Numbered from the stretch's first letter, positions 23,762 through 36,370 are shown. The stretch is DNA of 64,000 nt from an uncultured Comamonas sp. (GCA_902175065.1 CABIIJ010000018.1:62001-126000), one strand, 5' to 3'. Numbers and translations are program-made. The notes: generated by a model from the sequence alone, not told the origin.

Positions 23762-23937
23762 GATGACTCCTCGGAAAGACCCGTTTCCAAGAGCCACATG
23801 GGGGCCAAGCGGACGGAAGCCGGGTCAGGTTTCAGAAAGCACCGTCATATGTTGAACTCGCCTAACCCATTGATAAACCTGCTGTATCGGGCTGCGGCGT
23901 AGTCCTGCGAAATTCGGTGCTGGAGTCATCGTGAAAT
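23762..23937. other. int promoter region and probable right end of the ICE
   Basis: This 176-bp region lies between the integrase start and the terminator of the first chromosomal gene. The ICE/chromosome junction must be here, probably in the AT-richer part near 23850-23937. I looked for the short TTTTTCAT-type core known for Tn4371 elements and found no exact match. The site therefore stays unresolved. Confidence 0.5.
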
Positions 23938-23974
23938 AAAAAAACCTCCAGCTCAAAAGATCGTCAGCTGGAGG
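23938..23974 (-). terminator. Rho-independent terminator of the DUF2946 gene
   Basis: CCTCCAGCT (23945-23953) pairs with AGCTGGAGG (23966-23974). On the minus strand the hairpin is followed by seven T residues (23944-23938). It stands directly after the stop codon of the DUF2946 gene. Confidence 0.85.
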
Positions 23975-23976
23975 TA

Positions 23977-24411
23977 TCAAGAGTCATTCGTTGTGGCAGC
24001 GGAAAAGGCTGCTGCCGGCGCCTGGAAAGCAAAGGCCGGTGGGGCCTGGGCCGGCGGGCGCAGCCGTGCCGGATTGCGTTGCAGGGGCAGGGGCCTGTTC
24101 AGAGCATGGGCGCCCTGATGCCACTGTGGCTGTAATGTCTGCCGGGCTGCCGGTGGCAGCGGGTTGTGCCCGGCGGCACTGCACGCGGGGCAGTGCTCGC
24201 TGATGCACAGTGCCTGCAGGGTATGGCTGTCCGCCTGCTGCGGGCCAGCCGCGCTGCAGACGTCGCTGCGCCACATGCCCTGCACCAGGGCGCCGGCCAG
24301 GTGGGCGGCACTGGCCTGCCCGGCCCATAGCTGCATCCACAAGGCCAACGCCGCCAGCACCGCGCCCAAGGGGCGGCGTTTACGGTGGGTGGCGGGGGCA
24401 GAAAGAGACAT
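23977..24411 (-). CDS. DUF2946-like secreted protein, possible copper-related, FNR-box upstream
   Basis: This 144-residue protein has a signal peptide-like start (RKRRPLGAVLAALALWMQLW, cleavage near QASA). AAHLAGALVQGMWRSDVCSA and LCISEHCPACSAAGHNPLPP follow, the cysteine/histidine pattern of DUF2946. Pro/Ala-rich sequence ends it. Such proteins often neighbour copper or haem uptake genes; direct function is unknown. A perfect TTGAT-GCGC-ATCAA box is centred 68 bp upstream of the ATG, so it may be induced without oxygen. It is the first chromosomal gene beyond the ICE end and has its own terminator. Confidence 0.65.
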   Translation of the reverse strand: MSLSAPATHRKRRPLGAVLAALALWMQLWAGQASAAHLAGALVQGMWRSDVCSAAGPQQADSHTLQALCISEHCPACSAAGHNPLPPAARQTLQPQWHQGAHALNRPLPLQRNPARLRPPAQAPPAFAFQAPAAAFSAATTNDS

Positions 24412-24456
24412 GGCGGCGTGATTATCCGAGGGGCGCCAAATAGGTATTTGCTGTAA

Positions 24457-24486
24457 ATCAAATCGCACTGATTTGATGCGCATCAA
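24457..24486 (-). promoter_or_regulatory. Perfect FNR/DNR-type box upstream of the DUF2946 gene
   Basis: TTGATGCGCATCAA (24473-24486) fits the TTGAT-N4-ATCAA consensus of FNR/DNR/Anr regulators exactly. An overlapping dyad ATCAAAT-N7-ATTTGAT spans 24457-24477. A TACCTAT-like -10 (24440-24446, minus strand) is placed for a box near -41.5. The box covers the end of glmM, so it is not simply leftover spacer. Confidence 0.6.
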
Positions 24487-25814
24487 GTGCGCAGGCTGTC
24501 TGCCAGTTGCTGCGCCCAGTGCCGGGCCTGGGCGGCATCCTGCGCTTCGACCATGATGCGCAGCAGCGGCTCGGTACCGCTGGCGCGGATCAGTACCCGG
24601 CCCCGATCGGCCAGGGCCTGCCGAGCCTGCGCCTGGACGGTCTGGAGGGCAGGGCTGTTTTGCCAATCCTGCTCGGGATGCAGGCGCACGTTGATCAGCT
24701 CCTGCGGAAAAAGCTGCAAGCCCTGCAGCAATTGCACCAGGGTCTTGCCGCTGCGCACGCAGGCCTGCAGTACCTGCAAGGCGCTGATCAGGCCATCGCC
24801 GGTGGAGTGTTTGTCCAGCGCCAGCAGGTGGCCCGAGCCTTCGCCGCCCAGTTGCCAGCCCTTGGCGTGCAGTTGCTCCAGCACGTAGCGGTCGCCCACT
24901 TTGGCGCGGACGAATTCCACGCCCTGTTGCCGCAGGGCCAGTTCCACGGCCATGTTGGTCATCAGCGTGCCGACGGCTCCGGGCACGCGCTGGCCTTGCT
25001 GCAGGCGGTCTTGCACCATCAGGTAGAGCAGCTCATCGCCGTTGAAGATGCGTCCCTGGGCATCGACCATGAGCAGGCGGTCGGCATCGCCATCCAAAGC
25101 CACGCCGTAATCGGCATGGTTGGCCCGCACGGCCCGGGCCAGGGCGTCGGGGTGGGTGGCGCCGACCTGGTCGTTGATGTTCAGGCCATTGGGCTGGCAG
25201 CCGATGGCCAGCACCTCGGCCCCCAGCTCATGGAATACCTTGGGCGCAATGTGGTAGGCCGCACCGTGGGCGGCATCGACGACGATTTTCAGGCCGTGCA
25301 GTGACAGGTCGTTGGCAAACGTGCTCTTGCAAAATTCGATGTAGCGGCCGGCGGCATCGTCCAGGCGCTGGGCTTTGCCCAGTTCGGCCGCATTGACCCA
25401 CTGAGGCGCTTCCTGCATGGCCGCCTCGACGGCTTCTTCCCAATCGTCCGGCAGCTTGTTGCCCTGGGCACTGAAGAATTTGATGCCGTTGTCCGGGTAG
25501 GGATTGTGGCTGGCGCTGATGACCACGCCCAGCTGCGCCCGCTGCGCCCGGGTCAGGTAGGCCACGCCCGGGGTGGGCAGCGGCCCCAGCAGCATGACGC
25601 TGGCCCCGGCGGAGTTCAGGCCCGCTTCCAGCGCGGCTTCCAGCATGTAGCCGGAGATGCGGGTGTCCTTGCCGATCAGCACCAGCGGCTTGTCGTGGCT
25701 GCGCTTCAGGACGCGGCCCACGGCATGGCCCAGGCGCAGCACGAAGTCAGGGGTGATCGGAGCCTGGCCAACGGTGCCACGGATGCCGTCGGTGCCAAAA
25801 AAGTTACGTGCCAT
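24483..25814 (-). CDS. glmM: Phosphoglucosamine mutase
   Basis: GlmM turns glucosamine-6-phosphate into glucosamine-1-phosphate for UDP-GlcNAc and thus peptidoglycan and lipopolysaccharide. The 443-residue length is normal. The N-terminus [14 protein letters not shown], the active-site phosphoserine loop [14 protein letters not shown] (Ser102), the magnesium loop DGDADR (241-246) and the sugar-phosphate loop [15 protein letters not shown] are all intact. It lies 48 bp downstream of folP on the same strand, the conserved ftsH-folP-glmM order of proteobacteria. Confidence 0.97.
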   Translation of the reverse strand: MARNFFGTDGIRGTVGQAPITPDFVLRLGHAVGRVLKRSHDKPLVLIGKDTRISGYMLEAALEAGLNSAGASVMLLGPLPTPGVAYLTRAQRAQLGVVISASHNPYPDNGIKFFSAQGNKLPDDWEEAVEAAMQEAPQWVNAAELGKAQRLDDAAGRYIEFCKSTFANDLSLHGLKIVVDAAHGAAYHIAPKVFHELGAEVLAIGCQPNGLNINDQVGATHPDALARAVRANHADYGVALDGDADRLLMVDAQGRIFNGDELLYLMVQDRLQQGQRVPGAVGTLMTNMAVELALRQQGVEFVRAKVGDRYVLEQLHAKGWQLGGEGSGHLLALDKHSTGDGLISALQVLQACVRSGKTLVQLLQGLQLFPQELINVRLHPEQDWQNSPALQTVQAQARQALADRGRVLIRASGTEPLLRIMVEAQDAAQARHWAQQLADSLRT

Positions 25815-25862
25815 GGTGTGTTTCTGAAATGAAGTGAACAGGGCGGAGGCTGGCGCGACGGG

Positions 25863-26696
25863 TCAGCCGTTATCGTGCATCGCTTGCCAGACAGCCAGCG
25901 CGGCCACCGTTTCCGCCACGTCATGCACCCGCACGATGCGGGCACCGCGCTCTACGGCCAGCAGGGCGGCGGCCACACTGGGTACCAGGCGTTGTTCGAC
26001 CGGCAGGCCGGTGACGTGGCCCAGGGCGCTTTTGCGCGACCAGCCCGCCAGCAGGGGGAAGTCTAGGGCCAGCAAGTCCTGTTGCCGGGCCAGCAGTGCA
26101 AAATTTTGTGCCACGCTTTTGCCAAAGCCAATCCCATAGTCCCAGGCAATCCGGGTGGTATCGACCCCCTGGGCAAGCAGTGCCTGCGTTTGCTGCTGTA
26201 AAAAGTCCAGCACCTGGGGCACGGGGTCACCTGCCATCGGGGTTTGCTGCATGTCCAGCGGTGTTTTGTGCATGTGCATCAGCACGATGCCGCAGCGGGG
26301 GTGGGCGGCGACGGTGGCTTGCGCCCCTGGCTGGCGCAGTGCCCAGACGTCATTGATGATGTCCGCCCCCGCATCCAGCACGGCCTGCATCACGGCAGCC
26401 TTGTTGGTATCCACCGAAATGGGCACGCCCAGGCGTACCGCCTCTTTTACGACAGGCAGTACGCGCTGCAGCTCTTCGTTCTCGGGCACCGGCGGGGAGC
26501 CGGGGCGGGTGGACTCGCCACCGATATCGAGGATGTGGGCGCCGTCCTTGAGCAGTTTTTCCGCATGGCGCAGGGCGGCGCCGGGGCTGTGGTGTTGCCC
26601 ACCGTCGGAAAATGAATCCGGGGTGTTGTTCACGATGCCCATCACCAATGGGCGTGTCAGATCCAGGGAAAAACGGGTGGTTTGCCAAAGGGCCAT
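25863..26696 (-). CDS. folP: Dihydropteroate synthase
   Basis: FolP joins p-aminobenzoate with dihydropterin pyrophosphate in folate synthesis and is the sulfonamide target. The 277 residues carry VMGIVNNTPDSFSDGG (the usual family version has NVTPDSF), AHILDIGGESTRPGSPPVPE, ISVDTNKAAVM and LLAGWSRKSALG. The order fits a TIM barrel. It starts 82 bp after ftsH, with a strong hairpin terminator in between, so it may have its own promoter as well as readthrough. The Asn in place of Val in the first motif is a minor oddity. Confidence 0.96.
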   Translation of the reverse strand: MALWQTTRFSLDLTRPLVMGIVNNTPDSFSDGGQHHSPGAALRHAEKLLKDGAHILDIGGESTRPGSPPVPENEELQRVLPVVKEAVRLGVPISVDTNKAAVMQAVLDAGADIINDVWALRQPGAQATVAAHPRCGIVLMHMHKTPLDMQQTPMAGDPVPQVLDFLQQQTQALLAQGVDTTRIAWDYGIGFGKSVAQNFALLARQQDLLALDFPLLAGWSRKSALGHVTGLPVEQRLVPSVAAALLAVERGARIVRVHDVAETVAALAVWQAMHDNG

Positions 26697-26718
26697 AGCT
26701 CAAGCGCCGGTGCGGGAG

Positions 26719-26745
26719 AAAAAGAAAAAGGGGCCGTAAGGCCCC
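26719..26745 (-). terminator. Rho-independent terminator after ftsH
   Basis: On the minus strand GGGGCC-TTAC-GGCCCC is followed by TTTTTCTTTTT. It lies between the ftsH stop (26779) and the folP start (26696), so it should limit heat-shock transcription from entering folP-glmM. Confidence 0.8.
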
Positions 26746-26778
26746 AGGGGAAAGGCGCAATGCACGCGCCCATCAGGT

Positions 26779-28701
<1,923 letters not shown>

Positions 28702-28747
28702 GCGGGGCTCCAGAAATAAGGGTAGGAAAACAAAAACGCTGCGGTGC

Positions 28748-28775
28748 AGGTGGGGCCGATTTTAGGCCTTTCAAG
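28748..28775 (-). promoter_or_regulatory. Sigma-32 (heat-shock) promoter upstream of ftsH
   Basis: On the minus strand CTTGAAA (28775-28769) is separated by 13 bases from CCCCACCT (28755-28748). The consensus is CTTGAAA-N13-15-CCCCATNT, so only one or two bases differ. It is 47 bases before the ftsH start. ftsH is a known heat-shock gene in many proteobacteria, which agrees with the site. Confidence 0.8.
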
Positions 28776-28823
28776 CAAGTCGGTCATAAGCTTGTCTCGA
28801 TGACGGCGATTGCCCGCACCTAA

Positions 28824-29489
28824 TCAACCGGATTGGCCTTTGAGGGTGCGGCCAACCAGAAAAGTTTCCGTGGATTTTGGCCGGGAGGATTGGGGCTTCA
28901 AAGGCTTGACATGCACGAAGTGATCGCGGAAAAGCGCCACCAGGGCATCGTAGCCCGGGCCATGAAAGACCTTGGCCACCAAGGCGCCCTGAGGCCGTAG
29001 ATGCCGGCTGGCGAAATCGACTGCCAGCTCGATCAGATGGCTCACGCGGGCTGCGTCGGTGCTGCTGTGCCCGCTGAGGTTGGGCGCCATGTCGGAGACG
29101 ACCACGTCCACGGCTCGCCCCTGCAGCACGGCCTCCAGCTGTTGCAGCACGGCATCCTCGCGGAAATCCCCCTGGATGTAGTGCACGCCCTCGATCGGCT
29201 CCATGGGCAGCAGATCCAGGGCAATGATGGTGCCGTCGAGCTGCCCGGCAGCCGCCCCTTGCGGGGCCATGCGGCGGCGCAGGTATTGGCTCCAGGCGCC
29301 CGGGGTACAGCCCAGATCCACGACGACCTGGCCGGGCTGGATGAGGTGGAAGGCCTCGTCAATTTCCTTGAGCTTGTACGCCGCCCGGGCGCGGTAGCCC
29401 TCCTTTTGTGCCGCTTGCACATAGGGGTCGTTGATGTGCTGGTGCAGCCAGTTTTTATTGACTTTCTTGCTTTTGGTTTGAATCTTCAT
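28824..29489 (-). CDS. rlmE: 23S rRNA (uridine-2'-O)-methyltransferase RlmE
   Basis: RlmE (FtsJ/RrmJ) methylates U2552 of 23S rRNA late in 50S assembly. The 221-residue protein has the SAM site [16 protein letters not shown] (about 56-70) and the K-D-K-E catalytic set: Lys39 in RAAYKL, Asp in [11 protein letters not shown], Lys in [10 protein letters not shown] and Glu in STETFLVG. It stands upstream of ftsH on the same strand, the usual pairing. It diverges from yhbY with only 32 bp between start codons, so both promoters must overlap there. Confidence 0.96.
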   Translation of the reverse strand: MKIQTKSKKVNKNWLHQHINDPYVQAAQKEGYRARAAYKLKEIDEAFHLIQPGQVVVDLGCTPGAWSQYLRRRMAPQGAAAGQLDGTIIALDLLPMEPIEGVHYIQGDFREDAVLQQLEAVLQGRAVDVVVSDMAPNLSGHSSTDAARVSHLIELAVDFASRHLRPQGALVAKVFHGPGYDALVALFRDHFVHVKPLKPQSSRPKSTETFLVGRTLKGQSG

Positions 29490-29521
29490 CGCAAAATTTT
29501 TGCAGACTTGATAATACGGGG

Positions 29522-29989
29522 ATGTCTCAAATCCAATTGACCCCCGCCCAGCGCCGGGAACACCGCGCCAATGCCCACCATTTAAGCCCTGTGGTGCTTA
29601 TCGGCGCCGATGGCCTGACCCCTGGCGTACAAAAAGAAATCGATGCGGCCCTGAACGCCCACGGCCTGATCAAGGTGCGTGTCTTCGGCGACGACCGTGC
29701 CCAACGCGAAACCATGTACCAGGTGCTGTGCGAGGAACTGGGCGCTGCGCCCATCCAGCACATTGGCAAGCTGCTGGTGCTGTGGCGCCCCCAGCCTGAA
29801 AAGGCCAGGGCGCTGGAGGAAGACCGCAAAGCCGGCCCCCGGGATGTGAAGCTGCTCAAGTTCGGCCGTCCCGGCACCAAGCCCACGGTCAAGCAGGTAC
29901 GGGTGCTGGGCAACCAGCGCCTGACGGCGGGCGGCTCCATCAAGCGGGCCAAGAAGTCCTCGCCCAAATCCTTGAAAAAAGGCGCGTAG
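29522..29989 (+). CDS. yhbY: YhbY-family CRM-domain ribosome assembly protein
   Basis: This RNA-binding protein of the CRM domain family associates with pre-50S ribosomes. Residues about 5-95 carry [57 protein letters not shown] and [11 protein letters not shown] basic C-terminal extension to residue 155, ending in [15 protein letters not shown], makes it longer than the 97-residue E. coli protein. Divergence from rlmE, another 50S maturation gene, is the normal arrangement. Confidence 0.9.
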   Translation: MSQIQLTPAQRREHRANAHHLSPVVLIGADGLTPGVQKEIDAALNAHGLIKVRVFGDDRAQRETMYQVLCEELGAAPIQHIGKLLVLWRPQPEKARALEEDRKAGPRDVKLLKFGRPGTKPTVKQVRVLGNQRLTAGGSIKRAKKSSPKSLKKGA

Positions 29990-29996
29990 CCAGGGC

Positions 29997-30749
29997 ATGG
30001 ATACGACAGCGGCAGCGCAGCACAGCCAGCGCCATGTTCTGTGCATGAAGTGGGGCACCAAGTACGGCCCGGAATACGTCAATCGCCTGTATGCCATGGT
30101 GCGGCGCCACTTGCAGGGCGATTTCAATTTTGTTTGTCTGACGGACGATGCCACGGGGATTCGTGCCGAGGTGCAGTGCCTGCCCATCCCTTCGCTGGCA
30201 CTGCCCCAGGGCATTCCGGAGCGGGGCTGGACCAAGCTGACGACCTTCAGCGCCGATCTGCATGGCTTGCGCGGGACGGCCTTGTTCCTGGACGTGGATG
30301 TGGTCGTTACCGGCCCGCTGGATGATTTTTTTACCCATCCTGGGGAATTTCTCATCATTCATGACCACAAACGGCCCTGGCGTATCACTGGAAACTCGTC
30401 GGTCTACCGTTTCGAGCTGGGCGCTCATCCGGATGTCCTCGCGTATTTTCGTGGGCATTTCGAGGAGGTGCGCAAGCAGTTCCGCAACGAGCAAGCCTAC
30501 CTCTCCGATGTGCTGCACAAGCAGGGAAAGCTGCAATACTGGCCCGCGGCCTGGTGCCCGAGCTTCAAGTACCACTGCATCCCTGCATGGCCGAGCAACT
30601 ATTGGCGCCGGCCCTTTGTCCCGCAGGATGCGCGGATTGTGATCTTCCACGGGGAATGCAATCCGCCCGATGCCTTGGCGGGGCGGCGCAACCGGCGTTT
30701 TCGCTTTATTCGGCCCGCCACCTGGGTGGCCGAGCATTGGCACGAGTGA
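29997..30749 (+). CDS. GT-A-type glycosyltransferase-like protein
   Basis: The 250-residue protein has a family 8-like fold: VLCMKWGTKYGPEYVNRLYA, FNFVCLTDDATGI, WTKLTTFSADL and the metal-binding acidic motif FLDVDVVVTGPLDDF near residue 96-110. Later come FRNEQAYLSDVLHK and IVIFHGECNPPDAL. It has no signal peptide. It starts seven bases after yhbY, so they are probably co-transcribed. Donor and acceptor are not predictable; a role in surface polysaccharide is possible. Confidence 0.75.
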   Translation: MDTTAAAQHSQRHVLCMKWGTKYGPEYVNRLYAMVRRHLQGDFNFVCLTDDATGIRAEVQCLPIPSLALPQGIPERGWTKLTTFSADLHGLRGTALFLDVDVVVTGPLDDFFTHPGEFLIIHDHKRPWRITGNSSVYRFELGAHPDVLAYFRGHFEEVRKQFRNEQAYLSDVLHKQGKLQYWPAAWCPSFKYHCIPAWPSNYWRRPFVPQDARIVIFHGECNPPDALAGRRNRRFRFIRPATWVAEHWHE

Positions 30750-30819
30750 AGCATGTGGATCGGCCCCGGTACTCCTGCGGGTTGGTGGTACGCCTGAACA
30801 TCAGAAAGGATGAATATCT

Positions 30820-31599
30820 GTGAAATGGATGGCAAAAACAGTGCTTGCCACGGCCCTGCTGGGCTTGGCTGCCTGCACGACACCAATCGAGAAAACCGCA
30901 AACGACCACAAGGCGGGGGAGTCAATGGCTGCTAATTTGCAAACCCATGTCTGGACGCTCTCCCAGGTTCAGGGTGCGGCCAGCCCATCGCAACAGGCCG
31001 GGTTGTCCAGGGTTCAACTGGACTTCGTGGATGCCCAGGGGCTGGCAGTCAAGGGGCTGTGCAACAACATGCACGGACGCTACACCGTCCAGGGGCAGGC
31101 CCTGGAAATCGGACGTCTGGCATCGACCATGATGGCTTGCCAGGATGCTGGGCTGATGGCTCTGGAGCAGCAGGTGGGCGCCTTGCTGCCGCAGGCGCAG
31201 ACGTGGCAGTTGCTGGACGAGGCTGCGCCGCAATTGGAAATCAGCTTTTCCGGCGGCCAGCGCTGGCTGCTCGACGGGACTGTCAAGCCGGAAACCCTGT
31301 ACGGCCAGCCTGAACGCGTGTTCCTGGAAATTGCGCCGCAGCAGCAGGCCTGCCCGCACCCGCTGATGAAGGATGCCCAATGCCTGCAGGTGCGCAGCGT
31401 GACGTATGACGGCCAGGGCTTGAAAAAGCGCGTGGGCGAGTGGGAAAACTTTTATGGGGCGATCGAAGGATTCGAGCACCGCCCGGGGGTACGCAACATC
31501 GTGCGCCTGAAACGTTTCACCAACCCCAACCCTCCAGCAGATGCCTCGCGCTACGTATACATCCTGGATATGGTGGTGGAGACGAGCCTGGAAAAGTAA
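30820..31599 (+). CDS. META/DUF4377 domain lipoprotein
   Basis: The 259-residue protein has a lipoprotein signal (VLATALLGLAACTT, lipobox LAAC). A META domain follows (HVWTLSQVQGA, GLCNNMHGRYTVQGQALEIG, LASTMMACQDAGLMALEQQV), then a C-terminal DUF4377 region (ERVFLEIAPQQQACPHPLMK, DAQCLQVRSVTYDGQGLKKR and WENFYGAIEGFEH). META proteins (HslJ-like) are linked to heat resistance and motility, but their mechanism is unknown. I start at GTG 30820, which has AGAAAGGA nine bases upstream; an ATG three codons later is possible. A long palindrome follows the stop. Confidence 0.85.
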   Translation: MKWMAKTVLATALLGLAACTTPIEKTANDHKAGESMAANLQTHVWTLSQVQGAASPSQQAGLSRVQLDFVDAQGLAVKGLCNNMHGRYTVQGQALEIGRLASTMMACQDAGLMALEQQVGALLPQAQTWQLLDEAAPQLEISFSGGQRWLLDGTVKPETLYGQPERVFLEIAPQQQACPHPLMKDAQCLQVRSVTYDGQGLKKRVGEWENFYGAIEGFEHRPGVRNIVRLKRFTNPNPPADASRYVYILDMVVETSLEK

Positions 31600-31609
31600 T
31601 CCAGAAAAC

Positions 31610-31691
31610 AATAGCTGCTACCGCAGATCAGGCAAGAATTTCAAAACGTTTTGACTTTGAAAGTCTTGCCTGATCTGCGGTAGCAGCTATT
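31610..31691. repeat. Dispersed palindrome copy 1 (perfect 28-bp arms), terminator-like
   Basis: The arms at 31610-31637 and 31664-31691 are exact inverted copies beginning AATAGCTGCTACCGCAGATC. The 26-base loop contains the 12-base palindrome CAAAACGTTTTG. Seven T residues run out of the right arm. It lies between the convergent META lipoprotein and parvulin genes. Related copies stand at 36606, 56733 and 60301. This family may work as a terminator for both genes. Confidence 0.85.
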
Positions 31692-31722
31692 TTTTTGAGC
31701 TGACTCCTGGAATTGCCGGAGC

Positions 31723-32514
31723 TTATTCCACCTTGGCCTTGCCGCGCAGTTCTTCCTGGAAGGTGGCCATCTTCCGCTGTTCCAGTTCCTGCTTGATCTG
31801 GGGTTTGACCTCATCCAGTGCCGGCACTTTGGCGTCACGGGTTTCATCGACGCGGATGATGTGCCAGCCGAACTGGGTCTTCACCGGGGTGTCGGTCATG
31901 GCGCCTTTGTTCAGGTGGGTCATGGCTTCTGAAAACTCCGGGACGAAGCTGCTCGGATCGGCCCAGCCCAGGTCGCCGCCCTGGGCGCCCGAGCCCGGGT
32001 CTTTGGATGCTTTTTTGGCGGCATCGGCGAACTTCTTCTTGCCTGCCTTGATGTCGGCAATCAGTGCCTTGGCCTCGTCCTCGGTTTCCACCAGAATGTG
32101 GCTGGCGCGGTATTCCTTGCCGCCGTTGCCGGCCACGAACTTGTCGTACTCGGCCTGGATGTCGGCATCGGTCACCGGATTGGATTTTTCAAAATCCAGG
32201 AACAGTTCGCGGATCAGGATGGTCTGGCGGGCCATCTCCATGTTCTGCTTGTATTCCTTGCTGCGGTCCAGGCCACGGCGTGCGGCTTCCTGCATGAAGA
32301 TTTCGCGGGCAATGACTTCCTCTTTCAATTGCGCATCCATCTCCGCCGGCAGCTCGCGGCCACTGCGTTCTTCGATTTGTTGCTTGAGCAGTTGCAGGCG
32401 TTCGGCAGGGACGGGCTTGCCGTTCACCACGGCAATATTCTGTGCCGAAGCACCCAGGGCGGCCATGCTCAAGAGGGTGGCTGCGGCAATTTGAGTCAGG
32501 ATTCTTTTTTGCAT
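31723..32514 (-). CDS. Periplasmic parvulin-type peptidyl-prolyl isomerase
   Basis: The 263-residue protein has a signal peptide (QIAAATLLSMAALGASAQ), a SurA-like helical N-terminal region and a PpiC domain at about 135-235: YRASHILVETEDEAKALIAD, KKFADAAKKASKDPGSGAQG, GDLGWADPSSFVPEFSEAM and TQFGWHIIRVDETRD. It should help fold outer-membrane or secreted proteins. It follows bolA by 41 bp on the same strand, in an operon yciB-bolA-ppi that is widespread in this group. Confidence 0.9.
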   Translation of the reverse strand: MQKRILTQIAAATLLSMAALGASAQNIAVVNGKPVPAERLQLLKQQIEERSGRELPAEMDAQLKEEVIAREIFMQEAARRGLDRSKEYKQNMEMARQTILIRELFLDFEKSNPVTDADIQAEYDKFVAGNGGKEYRASHILVETEDEAKALIADIKAGKKKFADAAKKASKDPGSGAQGGDLGWADPSSFVPEFSEAMTHLNKGAMTDTPVKTQFGWHIIRVDETRDAKVPALDEVKPQIKQELEQRKMATFQEELRGKAKVE

Positions 32515-32555
32515 AAAGAGAAGGGTGGGTTGGAAAAGGTGTTGTTGGAAACGGC

Positions 32556-32831
32556 TCAGGCCTCGATGGCCAGGGCGTGCAGCCCAAGGGCAAAAAACGG
32601 CTGCAGGCAGTCGTAGACGAGGCGGTGGCGGCCTACCTTGCCGACCCCGGCAAAGGCTGCGCAGTCCATGCGGACCCGGAAATGGGTGCCAAAGCCCGTG
32701 CCGTTGGCGCCGGGGTGGCCGTCGTGGAGGTAGCTCTCGTCGATGACTTCCAGCGTGGTGGGGGAAAATTTTTCGCGCAAGGCCGCTTCCATGGCTGCGG
32801 CGGTGACGGCATTCCGGATGTCGGCGTTCAT
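32556..32831 (-). CDS. bolA: BolA-family protein
   Basis: This 91-residue protein matches BolA: REKFSPTTLEVIDESYLHDG, THFRVRMDCAAFAG and GRHRLVYDCLQPFF. BolA proteins bind monothiol glutaredoxins with a shared iron-sulfur cluster and some act in DNA binding and envelope stress. The start ATG overlaps the stop of yciB (ATGA), which sets the start. Glutaredoxin partner genes are not nearby. Confidence 0.93.
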   Translation of the reverse strand: MNADIRNAVTAAAMEAALREKFSPTTLEVIDESYLHDGHPGANGTGFGTHFRVRMDCAAFAGVGKVGRHRLVYDCLQPFFALGLHALAIEA

Positions 32832-33373
32832 TGGTGTTCCTGTTGCTTGTCCTGCATGAAGCGGCTCATGTACAGCGCCTGTCCAAGGATGAAGAGCAGC
32901 ATGAGCCCCAGGCCGCCGAACATTTTGAAATTGACCCAGGTGTTGGTGTCGAACCGGTAGGCAATCCACAGGTTCAGGCAGCCCATGACGGTAAAGAAGG
33001 CGCACCAGCTCCAGTTCAGTGTGCGCCAGGCATGGTCCGGTAGTTGTACCTGGGTGCCCATCAGGCTCTTGATGAAGTTCTTGCGCAGCAGGAGCTGGCC
33101 GAACAGCAGCGCCGCGCCCATCAGCCAGTACAGCACGGTGGGCTTCCACTTGATGAAGTTCTCATCCTGGGCCAGCAAGGTCGCGCCGCCGAACAGCACG
33201 ATGACCCCGAGGCTGACCCACTGCATCGGCTCCACCTTGCCGACCTTCAGGCGCAGGTAGGCAATTTGCACGATGGTGGCGGCAATGGCGACGGCTGTTG
33301 CCGGATAGATGCCCCAGATTTTGAAGACGGCAAAAAACAGGATGATGGGAAAGAAATCAATCAGTAATTTCAT
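32828..33373 (-). CDS. yciB: Inner-membrane septation protein A (YciB family)
   Basis: This 181-residue integral membrane protein has five or six hydrophobic segments: LIDFFPIILFFAVFKIWGIY, ATAVAIAATIVQIAYL, WVSLGVIVLFGGATLL, VLYWLMGAALLFGQLLL and others. KWKPTVLYWL and ALNW-like RTLNWSWCAFF are typical of YciB/IspZ. It is needed for cell-envelope and division in enteric relatives. It overlaps bolA by four bases and lies 50 bp after msrB on the same strand. Confidence 0.92.
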   Translation of the reverse strand: MKLLIDFFPIILFFAVFKIWGIYPATAVAIAATIVQIAYLRLKVGKVEPMQWVSLGVIVLFGGATLLAQDENFIKWKPTVLYWLMGAALLFGQLLLRKNFIKSLMGTQVQLPDHAWRTLNWSWCAFFTVMGCLNLWIAYRFDTNTWVNFKMFGGLGLMLLFILGQALYMSRFMQDKQQEHQ

Positions 33374-33423
33374 GGCGCAAGGGGGACGCGGGCAAAGGCT
33401 GCAAGGATGCCACAGATCCGGCT

Positions 33424-33843
33424 TTATTCCGGGGTGGCCGTGTCGGTAAATGCCAGGGCGGCGGAATTCATGCAGTAGCGCAGCCCGGTCGGATCCGGGC
33501 CGTCGGGAAAGACATGGCCCAGGTGGGCGCCGCACTGGCTGCAAAGGGTTTCGACACGCACCATGGCGTGGCTATGGTCGGCCTGCTCGGCAATGGCGCC
33601 GGGGAGCGCCTGGTAGAAGCTGGGCCAGCCGCAGCCGGCATCGAATTTGGTGTCCGATACGAACAGCGGGGCGCCGCAGCAGATGCAGTGGTAGCGGCCA
33701 GCGGCCCAGTGCTCCGTGTATTTGCCGGTGAAAGGGCGTTCAGTGGCCGCGTGCCGGGTGACCTGGTAGGCCAGCGGTTCGGTGTCCTGGGCGGCCAGCA
33801 GGGCCTGCCATTCACGGTCTGGCTTTTGAATGGGAAATTGCAT
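33424..33843 (-). CDS. msrB: Peptide-methionine (R)-S-oxide reductase
   Basis: MsrB repairs methionine-R-sulfoxide in proteins. The 139-residue protein carries [20 protein letters not shown] and [30 protein letters not shown] and the catalytic-cysteine segment [10 protein letters not shown] follow. The two CxxC pairs hold the structural zinc. Length is normal. It is the first gene of the leftward run msrB-yciB-bolA-ppi. The divergent icd gene lies 292 bp upstream. Confidence 0.95.
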   Translation of the reverse strand: MQFPIQKPDREWQALLAAQDTEPLAYQVTRHAATERPFTGKYTEHWAAGRYHCICCGAPLFVSDTKFDAGCGWPSFYQALPGAIAEQADHSHAMVRVETLCSQCGAHLGHVFPDGPDPTGLRYCMNSAALAFTDTATPE

Positions 33844-33922
33844 GGCGGGGGTGGAGTTGTCTCTGGCGGGGAAAGTTCCTGCTACCGACGGCGGGCAAGG
33901 CGGGGAGCAGGGCCTGGTTCAG

Positions 33923-33957
33923 TCTTATAGATGATTTTGCGGAAGTCTTCTATAAGA
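33923..33957. promoter_or_regulatory. Candidate operator in the msrB-icd intergenic region
   Basis: TCTTATAGA (33923-33931) is repeated inverted as TCTATAAGA (33949-33957), with 17 bases between. The region separates divergent msrB and icd (33844-34135) and otherwise holds no gene. The paired half-sites fit a dimeric repressor or activator; the regulator is unknown. Confidence 0.5.
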
Positions 33958-34135
33958 GTTAGGTAAAACAGCGGTTACCGGTTAGAATTTTGCATGGTGG
34001 TAGCAGCTTGCACTCATGTGAAATACAGCTTGGCCATAAGCCAGGTTCTTCGGGTAGATGCAAGACGCCTCCAAGGAGGATGTGGGTATCCCCCGTCCTG
34101 ATTCGCAGCAACCTGATTAGAGCCAAAAGCACGCA

Positions 34136-36370
<2,235 letters not shown>

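Larger units (their letters stand above)
1..23900. mobile_element. Tn4371-family integrative and conjugative element, right part
   Basis: The stretch holds int, DUF932, parB, DUF2958, DUF2285, AlpA-like, repA, parA, DUF2840, traF and a DUF3363 relaxase in the order typical of Tn4371-family ICEs. The right end must lie between the integrase start (23761) and the terminator of the next chromosomal gene (23938-23974). I could not find an exact attachment-site repeat, because the other end is outside the window. The traG and trb genes are expected to the left. Cargo of lower GC content interrupts the GC-rich backbone near 11.0-14.3 kb and 18.2-21.3 kb. Family assignment is from recognised proteins and gene order; the exact right boundary is inferred. 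Confidence 0.85.

Noticed and set aside
23762-23937. Tn4371-type attachment core TTTTTCAT beside int
   Set aside because: No exact copy is present in the expected interval, so I did not mark an att site.
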